A stretch of 32,297 nt of DNA from Aneurinibacillus tyrosinisolvens. Lineage in GTDB: Bacteria > Bacillota > Bacilli > Aneurinibacillales > Aneurinibacillaceae. The position numbers were made by a program, and so were the translations under genes. Positions 1-6,296 of the stretch are shown here, piece by piece. The stretch spans positions 1 through 32,297 of the forward strand of contig NZ_BBWZ01000049.1 of the NCBI RefSeq assembly GCF_001015055.1, written 5' to 3'. Position 1 is the stretch's first letter. Every line of letters starts with the position of its first letter. Below the pieces are notes generated by a model that saw only the letters and a program-made list of their open reading frames with translations, did not search any database and was not told the DNA's origin.

Positions 1-558
1 TTCATCACTAGAGATGCTATGGATGAGGATAATTTATATTTGTATACAAGCAACAACCCTGTGATGTATACAGACCCTGATGGCTATATGAAAGAAAATC
101 CTAATTTTACTGTTGTTAAGATAATTACGGCCGCTGGTCTGGTTGTTAAAATTGCTAGAGATGAAGCTCAAGCTTTGATGAAATCGGCCGGTAAAAAAAT
201 GCTATCCTACGGAAAGACAATACTCAGTAAGGGTACTAATAATAGTAAAATATTTTGGGGTTCTTGGAGTGACTATAAGAAGGTTACAGTTAACGGTCAA
301 ACATACGCCAAAGTAGGAAATAGACTATACTCTAAACATGCTGTTGACAGAATGCAACCAAGTGGAAATAGATATGGTAGTCAAATTACTCAAGCAGGTG
401 GGGACTATGGTAGAAGTGTATCTCCTACTTATGTGGAAAATGTTATTAAAAGTACCAAGCCTGTGGTTCAACAGAATGGAAATCTTTCTTATAAATCTGG
501 AACTTTACAAGTAATAACCAATAAACAAGGTGCTGTTGTTACTATAATTACAAGGTAG
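1..558 (+). CDS. RHS-repeat polymorphic toxin, C-terminal tip (5' end outside window)
   Basis: The reading frame is open from base 1, so this is the 3' end of a larger gene. Its first residues carry the RHS core ending, NLYLYTSNNPVMYTDPDGY, which in RHS/WapA proteins closes the beta-cage just before the variable toxin. After it comes a helical linker (about residues 35-80), then a roughly 95-residue tip with KHAVDRM, GRSVSPTYV and a C-terminal VVTIITR. A His in the first helix, an Arg before the second and a late Thr fit the layout of small BECR-fold RNases (barnase/EndoU/colicin E5/RelE) used as contact-dependent toxins. That fold is my inference. The RHS core assignment is firm. The gene is followed after 8 bases by a small ORF that would be its immunity partner. 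AT-rich codon use contrasts with the sugar-metabolism genes downstream. Confidence 0.8.
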   Translation, partial: FITRDAMDEDNLYLYTSNNPVMYTDPDGYMKENPNFTVVKIITAAGLVVKIARDEAQALMKSAGKKMLSYGKTILSKGTNNSKIFWGSWSDYKKVTVNGQTYAKVGNRLYSKHAVDRMQPSGNRYGSQITQAGGDYGRSVSPTYVENVIKSTKPVVQQNGNLSYKSGTLQVITNKQGAVVTIITR

Positions 559-566
559 GTTTGTAT

Positions 567-797
567 ATGATAGAAAAAAATAATATTTTGCTTATATGTC
601 AGAAATTCAAAGAAAAAGAATGTGGTCTGGTTGAGTTTCAAAAAAGGATAGAAACTTCAAATTTTCCTGAGGAATTAGTTGAGTTTAAGCAGTGGATATT
701 GAATGAATTAGAAGAAATACGATTTACTAAATTAGAGACTAACTTTTACGATTACGGACTAGAAATAGTAAATTCAATAATAAAAAAGTTAGAATGA
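567..797 (+). CDS. small acidic protein, probable immunity partner of the RHS toxin
   Basis: A 76-residue protein (MIEKNNILLICQKF...) that begins 8 bases after the toxin stop. I chose ATG 567 over the in-frame TTG at 561 because AAGGTAGGT (552-560) sits at proper spacing before 567. It is rich in Glu and Lys, predicted all-helical, with no signal peptide or membrane segment, as expected of a cytosolic protein that binds a toxin tip. I do not recognise a named Imm family. The function rests on position: immediately downstream of an RHS tip, same strand, and sharing its terminator. It could also be an unrelated small ORF. Confidence 0.6.
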   Translation: MIEKNNILLICQKFKEKECGLVEFQKRIETSNFPEELVEFKQWILNELEEIRFTKLETNFYDYGLEIVNSIIKKLE

Positions 798-803
798 TAA
801 TCA

Positions 804-836
804 AACCTCGAATGGCAGTGCCTTTCGAGGTTTTTC
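804..836 (+). terminator. intrinsic terminator of the toxin-immunity pair
   Basis: AACCTCGAA (804-812) pairs with TTCGAGGTT (824-832), with an inner GGC/GCC pair and an AGT loop, followed by TTTTT. It stands 7 bases after the stop of the small ORF. Confidence 0.85.
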
Positions 837-1107
837 AATGGGGATGGAGTGCCGAAGCAATAGCCTGATATTCATTGAGTAGACATAAGCTTAAAAGCGC
901 AATAGAATGTTTAATCAAATTATAAGGTGCGTACAATTTACTTTAAAACGTATGCCCTATTTATTCTTTATTTTGTTTAAGAAAATAACCATAATATCAT
1001 AAGTTACCACCATTTCCATTCTTCAAAGCCATACCTTCGCTTTATCCCTGTCTTTTAAATTTTTTCACAACTTTTTACGTACATAGAACGATGACTATAG
1101 CAAGAGG
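837..1107. other. gene-free AT-rich spacer
   Basis: About 270 bases between the terminator and the end of the XRE gene. I see no ORF with a ribosome binding site, no tRNA and no clear repeat on either strand. Confidence 0.5.
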
Positions 1108-1308
1108 CTACTCCACCTCAATTAACTCCTGAATGTCAATTTCTAACACTTTGCATACTGTTTCTAAAGTAGATAGATAAACCCTGTCCACGTTGTCTGA
1201 ACAAAGATGGCTTATTGTATTTGGACGCAGCCCTGCCATACGTGCCAATTCACGCTGAGAAAGGTCACGTTCTTTAAGGATTTCCTTTAGTTTGATTGAA
1301 ATAGGCAT
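1108..1308 (-). CDS. XRE/Cro-C1 family transcriptional regulator
   Basis: A 66-residue protein that is almost only a helix-turn-helix domain. LSQRELARMAGLRPNTISHL (about residues 17-36) is a typical Cro/C1 HTH, and the tail DIQELIEVE matches the end of the short YozG-like regulators. AGGAAGGGGA stands just upstream of the ATG. It is divergent from a serine recombinase pseudogene, and the 165 bases between them hold three copies of a 13-base site that is a good candidate for its operator. It is probably the repressor of an integrated element of which only remnants survive. The family call is firm; the target is inferred. Confidence 0.85.
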   Translation of the reverse strand: MPISIKLKEILKERDLSQRELARMAGLRPNTISHLCSDNVDRVYLSTLETVCKVLEIDIQELIEVE

Positions 1309-1335
1309 GATATTCCCCTTCCTCTGTTTATATTA

Positions 1336-1457
1336 CTTTTACGATACACAATAAATTTGTATCGGTAAAGGGGTTGAATGTATCGCTAAAGCCGCATACA
1401 ATGAATTTATATTGAATATAGCGGCTAAGCGTTACGTTAATCTGAATTTGCGTAACG
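1336..1457. promoter_or_regulatory. divergent control region with repeated 13-base operator sites
   Basis: TGTATCGNWAAAG-type sites occur three times: TGTATCGTAAAAG on the minus strand (1336-1348), TGTATCGGTAAAG (1358-1370) and TGTATCGCTAAAG (1379-1391). The first two form an inverted repeat with a 9-base gap, and the second and third are direct repeats 21 bases apart, two helical turns. Further toward the recombinase are AGCCGC/GCGGCT (1390-1395, 1421-1426) and CGTTACG/CGTAACG (1430-1436, 1451-1457). Binding by the adjacent XRE protein is inference. Confidence 0.55.
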
Positions 1458-1473
1458 GTGAGGGGGAAATGCC

Positions 1474-2251
1474 ATGAATGTTATCGGTTATATTCGAGTT
1501 TCTACACAAGGACAAGCCAAAGATGGTTATAGTTTGGCTTATCAAGAAGTTGAAATTAAAGCATACTGTCAGGCTCAAGAATGGACACTGTTACACATCT
1601 TTTACGATGAGGGAATAAGTGGGGCAAAGGTAGATGAGGAAGCTCTACAAGTCGATAGAGAGGGCTTTCAGGCGACGTTAAGCTATTTATCTAGTTAAAC
1701 AAGTGGATAGGGTTGTTACGTTGAATACAAACCGTTTATGGCGTTCTGACATCGTCAAAGTGTTAATTCATCGAGAGTTTAAGAGATTTGGAGTGGACAT
1801 TTGCAGTATTGAACAACCGCAATATAGCATTTACAAGAAAGACTCTAATGACTTTTTAATCAATGGCTTAATGGAACTACTAGACCAATACCAACGGTTA
1901 GAAATAGCATTAAAGCTAGGCAGAGGTAGAAACAAGAAAGCCCAACAAGGGGGCTATGCAGGTGGAAATGTCGCATTAGGCTACAAGGTGAAAAAAGGGC
2001 AAAAAGTGCTACAAGTGGATAAGGAACAAGCCAAAACCGTTCAACGAGTATTTGAACTCAAGGAACTTTAGTCGGGGTGGTCATTAGCTACAATCGCCAC
2101 CCAATTAAACAGCGAAGAACATCGAACGAAACAAGGATACTTGTTTACGAAAGTACAAGTGAAACGGATATTAGACCGTAAGGACTTCTATCAAGGTTTG
2201 TATCACTATAAGGACATAACAACGAATGGCAAACATTAAGCCATTTTATAA
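1474..2251 (+). pseudogene. serine site-specific recombinase, decayed
   Basis: The N-terminal resolvase domain is clear: IGYIRVSTQGQAKDGYSL carries the catalytic Ser (residue 10), and FYDEGISGA and DREGF follow. The frame then breaks: a stop at 1696 follows a probable one-base insertion near 1690, after which the frame starting with VDRVVTLNTNRLWRSD continues. That piece ends in an in-frame TAG at 2069, yet GWSLATIATQLNSE and LDRKDFYQGLYHYKD, typical of the recombinase domain, read on to further stops at 2237 and 2249. The zinc-ribbon and coiled-coil C-terminus of large serine recombinases is missing. It has a good ribosome binding site (GAGGGGGAA). It must once have mobilised the element regulated by the neighbouring XRE gene. 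It cannot make active enzyme now. Confidence 0.88.
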
Positions 2252-2264
2252 CGTGAAGTAGAGA

Positions 2265-2492
2265 ATGGATAGGCCTGTTCGAACTATACATATTTCGCTT
2301 TCCAACCTTACTTCTGACGAAGAATATCAATTAAATCTATTTAAGGATGACAGCAAACAGCGGGAGTTAGGAAAAGTGATGGATGAGATAAGGAATAAAT
2401 TTGGAAGTAACGCCTTGCTACGGGCGCGAAGCTATACGGAAGGCGGAATTCTTTTAGAAAGGGGACGGAAAATCGGCGGTCATAAGGCATAA
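2265..2492 (+). pseudogene. C-terminal fragment of a Y-family (UvrX/ImpB-MucB) DNA polymerase
   Basis: Only about 75 residues remain, beginning VRTIHISLSNLTSDEEYQLN and ending LLRARSYTEGGILLERGRKIGGHKA. This is the closing part of the little-finger region and tail of UvrX/YqjW-type SOS polymerases found on Bacillus phages and integrated elements. The catalytic palm (some 330 residues) is absent. It begins 13 bases after the wrecked recombinase, so a deletion probably joined the two genes. The ATG is an accident of the junction. A terminator follows directly. Confidence 0.75.
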
Positions 2493-2499
2493 CACTAAG

Positions 2500-2534
2500 A
2501 AGGTAGATGGGGTCAAACCTTATCTACCTTTTAT
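2500..2534 (+). terminator. intrinsic terminator after the polymerase remnant
   Basis: AAGGTAGAT (2500-2508) pairs with ATCTACCTT (2522-2530), with inner GGT/ACC, followed by TTAT. It overlaps the 3' end of the convergent holin-like remnant. Confidence 0.7.
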
Positions 2535-2741
2535 CTTAACAGGCTTTCAAGAACCTCTAACTCATATCTTTTTGAAAACATCTCTTGTTTTATATCCTCT
2601 TACTCCCATTGCTCGTTCTCTTTTACCAATTTCCTATACAACCATACAGTCTCCCCGCTGTAGCTAAACAAAAGCTAATAAAGGGATACCGAAGATGTAT
2701 TGGGATTTAGCTATCCCTTGAACTGTTGCTATATCAGGCAT
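2531..2741 (-). pseudogene. BhlA/UviB-type holin-like peptide, frameshifted
   Basis: On the minus strand AGGAGTG precedes an ATG at 2741 that opens MPDIATVQGIAKSQYIFGIP and then a hydrophobic stretch that stops at 2664-2666. A one-base shift restores WLYRKLVKENEQWE, another stop, then KQEMFSKRYELEVLESLLR. One N-terminal membrane helix followed by a charged helix is the plan of BhlA/UviB holin-like peptides of phages and bacteriocin loci. The match is by style and I hold it with limited confidence. It is divergent from the sigma-like fragment that follows. Confidence 0.4.
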
Positions 2742-2956
2742 GATATCACTCCTATCGTTTCAAACCCAAGATACCTAGCGTACTACTCTTTAGGGCTAAT
2801 GGATTCTTTACTACCTAAAGAGGAATACCTATCCGCTATAGAAACCTTTTTGGAAATTTAGTATAATTATCACAACAAACAGAACATGGGTTCTTATTTT
2901 TGGTTGCCATTTTCTCGTTTAATTCCTCTTTATACAATAAAAGGGGATGATGACTG

Positions 2957-3196
2957 ATGTGTTCCTTGTTCATAGAAAACAATCCTTGTGTCAAAAAATT
3001 CATCTCAGAACATCCGAAATCATTTTCAAATCCTGTGTTAAAGAACTTTCTCAAAGACAGAACAAATCTCTTACTTTTTGTCCTAGCAATGAGTGTCCCA
3101 ACAGAAGAAAACCAAAATAAGTTAGATTTGGCTTTCAAAAAATTTTATCAACGGATTCGGTTGATTAACTTTTTCTCCACCAGTTTGATTGATTAA
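2957..3196 (+). pseudogene. N-terminal fragment of a phage/bacteriocin-type sigma factor (probable)
   Basis: A 79-residue ORF with AAGGGGA upstream. The pattern FSNPVLKNFL...PTEENQNKLDLAFKKFYQRIR resembles the start of small sigma-70-like factors of phages and bacteriocin islands (UviA/Xpf-like), where a PTEEN-K-LDEAFKKFYFRIR segment precedes region 2. Here the protein stops at INFFSTSLID, before any promoter-recognition domain, so it would be a remnant. An independent small protein is possible. The neighbouring holin-like remnant supports the reading, since UviA and UviB-type genes travel together. Confidence 0.4.
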
Positions 3197-3201
3197 ATAA
3201 G

Positions 3202-3254
3202 AAAAAAAGGACTGTCTCAATTGGTCACCCAACCTTTTAGACAGTCCTTTTTTT
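3202..3254 (+). terminator. strong bidirectional terminator
   Basis: A 16-base perfect stem, from seven A then GGACTGTCT (3202-3217) to AGACAGTCC then seven T (3239-3254), with an inner TTGG/CCAA pair. A-rich and T-rich flanks allow termination in both directions. Confidence 0.85.
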
Positions 3255-3390
3255 ACCTTAATATAAATAATTACAGAAAGAATAAAGGAGAATTATTTCA
3301 GTTTCTCATGCTTATCTATATAGAGTATTGTTTAATTAACCAAATTGTGTTAATTTTTACTGTAATACATATTTAACGGGAGAGAATTAG

Positions 3391-3786
3391 ATGAATTATA
3401 AGGCTAAAGCAGTTTGTTCCGTTATATTTTCTTACCTAATTGGGTTCCTTTTCTTTCTTTTGGTTTATTCTTTTACGATGGACTATATAAGGATAATTTT
3501 ATATGGAGGTACTATAATCTTTATCCTTCTATGTGTTCCGTTTTCTTCATCGTTAGTAAATCACATAAAAAGTACCAAAAAGAGATTTGATCGCCCTCTT
3601 ATTCACGCCCTTCTCCCCTGTTTAATTTTCTGTATTTGTTCATTCTTAGTAATAGGAGCCGTACTTGGTGGCTTAATTGGAAATAACTTTATGAATTACT
3701 TTTACACATCATTGCCTGTTACTTTCTTTTTCGGGATTTCTGGAATTGCCTTTGGATTAGCATGGAGATACTGGGTAAAAAGTTAA
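3391..3786 (+). CDS. four-helix membrane protein of unknown function
   Basis: A 131-residue protein with GGGAGAG 7 bases before the ATG. Four hydrophobic segments are visible at about residues 8-28, 31-51, 70-94 and 105-125; a short basic loop (KSTKKRFDR) lies between the second and third. No known motif is seen. It stands alone between a terminator and the IS21 remnant, with AT-rich composition like the rest of the accessory region. Small membrane immunity proteins have this look, but nothing ties it to a toxin. Confidence 0.65.
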   Translation: MNYKAKAVCSVIFSYLIGFLFFLLVYSFTMDYIRIILYGGTIIFILLCVPFSSSLVNHIKSTKKRFDRPLIHALLPCLIFCICSFLVIGAVLGGLIGNNFMNYFYTSLPVTFFFGISGIAFGLAWRYWVKS

Positions 3787-3833
3787 AAAGCATAATAAAG
3801 GCCCTGTCAATAAGTATGAACATTGTGCTTATT

Positions 3834-4809
3834 TGTTTTTTGCAAGCGAAAAGTACAGAGAATTGCAGCGAAAAATACATAGGCTTGCAGCGCTCTTATT
3901 ATGTTAAATACCATCATGCATTTTCACTGTAGAAAGGGCATTTTTTAACCGGTAGCTTTCCCCGGTAAAGGCTACTATATGTGCATGGTGGACCAAGCGG
4001 TCCACCATGCACGGTCAGTCTGTTATCCCCAAATACACGGTTCCATTGGCCAAATTCCAAGTTGGATGTTACGATGACGCTTTTGTGCTCGTAACAGTCG
4101 GCAATAATATGAAACAGTAATTCCGATCCTTGTTTTTGAAATGGGACATATCCTAGCTCATCCAAAATTAATAGATCACATTTCTCAATCTGACGTTTTA
4201 ACCTCTGTAGGGTTCCTTCTTTTACTGCCTCTTCTAACTCCCCTACCGTCATATTTCCAAAGTCTACTTGTGCTTCACCCGGAGGATGCTCCAATCGCTC
4301 ATATCTTGTACTTTTTTCTTTTTTAATAATAGGCCTTCTCTGCTGCACATATTCGCAGACAGTACGATAAGAACCGTTAAAGCTATGCTCATCCCTGAGC
4401 TGTTCAAACATCTTTTTACTTGTCCGTCTCTCTTTTTTCTTAAGCTTCATGTCCTCCTCAATCCAGCAATCTACAATCTCACCGTACCCTTGTTCATACA
4501 TCATTCCTCTCTTGTTAAAAAGAAGGGGCTCGAGGGGTACTTCACCATCCGCATACTTCTTTATGGTTCTCCAGTTTTTTCCGGTTTTCCTTGCAATTTC
4601 GTTAATGGTTAGGTCTTCGTTATCTCGTAAATGTTTGATATAATTAACTTCAGGCATTGCTAGCATCCTTTCCAATTCCCCCAACTGTTAATGATTTCGA
4701 CAATCAAACAGTAGGGGTTATTATGAGGACTGGCAAGCCTATTTTTTTATGCAGTCAAATTCTGCACAAACTCTCTGCAGAACTCTGTACTTTTATTTTG
4801 CATTAAACA
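3834..4809 (-). mobile_element. IS21-family element, internally deleted to under 1 kb
   Basis: The two outer ends match as inverted repeats. The left reads TGTTTTTTGCAAGCG then AAAAGTACAGAG (from 3834). The right, read on the minus strand from 4809, is TGTTTAATGCAAAAT then AAAAGTACAGAG. Both continue into TGCAG-containing repeats, the usual multiple terminal repeats of IS21 elements. The interior codes for the first part of IstA joined to the last part of IstB, so some 1.3-1.5 kb of a normal 2.3-2.5 kb element is missing. I see no clear target-site duplication. It can no longer move itself, though it might be moved by an intact relative. Confidence 0.75.
3904..4657 (-). pseudogene. istA-istB deletion fusion
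   Basis: From ATG 4657 (GGAAAGGA upstream) the product begins as IstA: an HTH with LTINEIARKTGKNWRTIKKY, then EHPPGEAQVDFG, the start of the DDE catalytic domain with its first Asp. It then switches within a residue or two to the IstB helper ATPase at MTVGELEEAVKEGTLQRLKR, with Walker B (CDLLILDELGYVPF) and the sensor-1 motif VIVTSNLEF. The remaining DDE residues of IstA and Walker A of IstB are gone. Near 3990 one more base is lost: the frame runs into GGPLGPPCTY, while the shifted frame gives the normal IstB ending DRLVHHAHIVAFTGESYR, with its stop at 3904-3906. No active transposase can result. Confidence 0.85.
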
Positions 4810-4833
4810 AGTTATTAATTAGAGGTGGTGCAA

Positions 4834-5163
4834 ATGGTAGAATTAAAAGCATTGACAATAATAAACGAGGAATGGGGAGAGGGTGAGGATGACTTTATTG
4901 TTTTTTTACAAATTGATATAGGTGAAATTACAATAGATGCCCCTTCGGATTTATTTACCATTAATGTAGTTAGCCCTAGGAGACTAAGTAAAATTTTAAA
5001 AGAAAGCGAAATAGAAATAGGGCATGGTTATTTCATTATGAATGACTTTAATTTTAGTATTATAGAAAGAAAGATACTAAGAATTATAGAAATAAGTCAA
5101 AATAAATCCTACGAAAAATCGATTTGTATTTTGTCAAAGTATTTTCGGAATACTAACGAATAA
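4834..5163 (+). CDS. Imm8-family immunity protein, orphan
   Basis: A 109-residue protein (MVELKALTIINEEW...). AGAGGTGG (4821-4828) favours ATG 4834 over the in-frame GTG codons just upstream. The order ELKALTI, EDDFIVFLQIDIG, DLFTINVVSPRRL, then GHGYFIMNDFNFSIIERKI fits the Imm8 family (ELKSI, DF-F-LQ-IG, F-V-TP-WL, GRG-I-DY). These proteins neutralise tips of polymorphic toxins. No toxin lies beside it: the IS21 end is 24 bases upstream. It is likely a leftover immunity gene protecting against kin, cut from its toxin by the insertion. The tail is slightly short for the family. Confidence 0.65.
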   Translation: MVELKALTIINEEWGEGEDDFIVFLQIDIGEITIDAPSDLFTINVVSPRRLSKILKESEIEIGHGYFIMNDFNFSIIERKILRIIEISQNKSYEKSICILSKYFRNTNE

Positions 5164-5190
5164 AACACAAAAGCAATCCCTTTATATGTA

Positions 5191-5258
5191 AAGAGGGGGC
5201 TGTCTTAAAAGGTCGTTGAAAAGCGACTTTTTCGAGTCAGCCTCTTTCTTTTGTTTTT
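5191..5258 (+). terminator. terminator with nested hairpins after the Imm8 gene
   Basis: AAAGAGG and GGCTG (5191-5202) pair with CAGCCTCTTT (5239-5248), followed by CTTTTGTTTTT. An inner hairpin GAAAAG/CTTTTTC lies in its loop. AAAGGTCGTT (5208-5217) also pairs with AACGACCTTT (5269-5278), giving an alternative, longer structure. Confidence 0.65.
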
Positions 5259-5281
5259 GCAAGCCTCTAACGACCTTTAAT

Positions 5282-5325
5282 TTTTTCCGAAAAATAGGAA
5301 AATCAGTTCATTTTTTCGGAAAAAA
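5282..5325. promoter_or_regulatory. twin palindromes, candidate enhancer sites for a sigma-54 activator
   Basis: TTTTTCCGAAAAA (5282-5294, centre 5288) and TTTTTTCGGAAAAAA (5311-5325, centre 5318) are two palindromes of one type with centres 30 bases apart, close to three helical turns. They lie about 130-165 bases upstream of the sigma-54 promoter, the usual place for bacterial enhancer-binding proteins. Activator identity is unknown, and no such gene is in the window. Confidence 0.45.
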
Positions 5326-5440
5326 GGAGCCTGATTTATTCGACATCATTCGATTTTTTTATCCATATCATCATGAAAAACACAAAAATAGTCAGTTGTT
5401 TTGCTGTTTGTCAGAAAATGTCGCGGTTTAATCGCTGTTT

Positions 5441-5456
5441 TGGCACAGTAATTGCT
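5441..5456 (+). promoter_or_regulatory. sigma-54 (SigL) -24/-12 promoter
   Basis: TGGCAC (5441-5446), five bases, then TTGCT (from 5452) matches the TGGCAC-N5-TTGC consensus without a mismatch and with exact spacing. It stands about 120 bases before the GntP-type permease start and would serve the ketoacid operon. Confidence 0.8.
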
Positions 5457-5537
5457 TCAAGTAATAAATAGCAGACCAAACAATAGAAGAAAGGAAGAAA
5501 GAGATGCAGAGGAGGATAAAGTAAAACAGCAAATAAA

Positions 5538-5550
5538 TGTAAGCGTTTCA
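5538..5550 (+). promoter_or_regulatory. cre-like site in the permease leader (weak)
   Basis: TGTAAGCGTTTCA resembles a CcpA cre but is one base short of the consensus length. It lies between the sigma-54 promoter and the permease start, where it could act as a roadblock. Confidence 0.3.
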
Positions 5551-5576
5551 CTTCTTGAATATGGAGGTTTGATTGA

Positions 5577-6225
5577 ATGGAAATTATCGTTATTTTACTC
5601 GCTTTGTTTTTCTTAATGTTTGTAGCATACAGAGGGTTTAGCGTCATTTTGTTTGCCCCTATCGCGGCGTATCGCTATTCGTGGTGGCGTTTGCTGTGTA
5701 TCCGTTTGCAGCCGAATTGTTTAAAGCGGCAGATATTCCGAAGCGCTTAATTCCCGGTACCATTGCGCTCGGGGCGTTTACCTTCACGATGGATGCCTTT
5801 CCCGGAACGCCGCAGATTCAGAACATTATCCCAACCACGTTTTTTAAGACGGATACATGGGCTGCCCCGTGGCTCGGTTTTATTGGAGGATTGTTTGTCC
5901 TTGCTGTAGGGCTGACTTATTTAGAATCAAGAAGAAGGAAAGCGAAGGCGCGTGGCGAAGGATATGGGACAGGGCACAGCAATGAACCAGAGGGTTTGTC
6001 GGATGAAAAGCTGCCTAACGCACTTATCGCCATTCTTCCATTGATTATTGTAGGGGTTTTCAATAAAATATTTACGAACCTTATAACGGAGCGGTGATTA
6101 CGCTTCTTGCCGTAACAGGCTTAACACACAGGCAATCCTACATTGACATCTTCGCTATGACTGTCATTAAAACGCTGGCTGTGTTCGTCGTTATCGCACT
6201 ATACTATCTATTTGGCATCGTTTAA
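5577..6225 (+). pseudogene. GntP-family permease with two internal deletions
   Basis: Three pieces of one GntP-family transporter survive in order and in three frames. From ATG 5577 come about 30 N-terminal residues (MEIIVILLALFFLMFVAYRG). From about 5660 the frame switches to GVSLFVVAFAVYPFAAELFK through AFPGTPQIQNIIPTTFF to GVFNKIF, ending at 6097. From about 6082 a third frame gives NGAVITLLAVTGLTHRQSY to the natural C-terminus LYYLFGIV at 6225. Roughly 215 codons remain of about 460. Such permeases take up gluconate-like acids, and those next to scoAB probably short ketoacids or 3-hydroxyacids. The wild-type gene would head this operon. The cell has lost this importer unless another serves. 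Confidence 0.9.
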
Positions 6226-6237
6226 CTTTTCGCTTGA

Positions 6238-6253
6238 TTGCAAGCGATTGCAA
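6238..6253. promoter_or_regulatory. CcpA catabolite-responsive element (cre)
   Basis: TTGCAAGCGATTGCAA matches the cre consensus WTGNAANCGNWNNCA at every fixed position and has palindromic TTGCAA arms. It lies between the permease remnant and scoA. Bound CcpA would block read-through into scoAB during growth on glucose. Confidence 0.65.
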
Positions 6254-6296
6254 TATATTTTTTGTTTCGTATTATTACTGGTGAGGAGTGGTGAAC

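Noticed and set aside
2740..2862. Open plus-strand frame ending SLLPKEEYLSAIETFLEI
   Set aside because: The end looks protein-like, but there is no start with a ribosome site, and the frame overlaps the promoter side of the holin-like gene. It may be a remnant.
4141..4643. Plus-strand ORFs opposite the IS21 remnant
   Set aside because: They are antisense to clear IstA and IstB coding sequence and have no ribosome sites or motifs.
5281..5325. The AT-rich inverted repeats read as a terminator
   Set aside because: Each repeat is itself a palindrome with a one-base centre, too tight for an RNA hairpin loop, and their position upstream of a sigma-54 promoter fits protein binding better.
5411..5647. 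Minus-strand ORF of 78 codons across the sigma-54 promoter
   Set aside because: It overlaps the control region and the first codons of the permease remnant, and nothing in it is recognisable.
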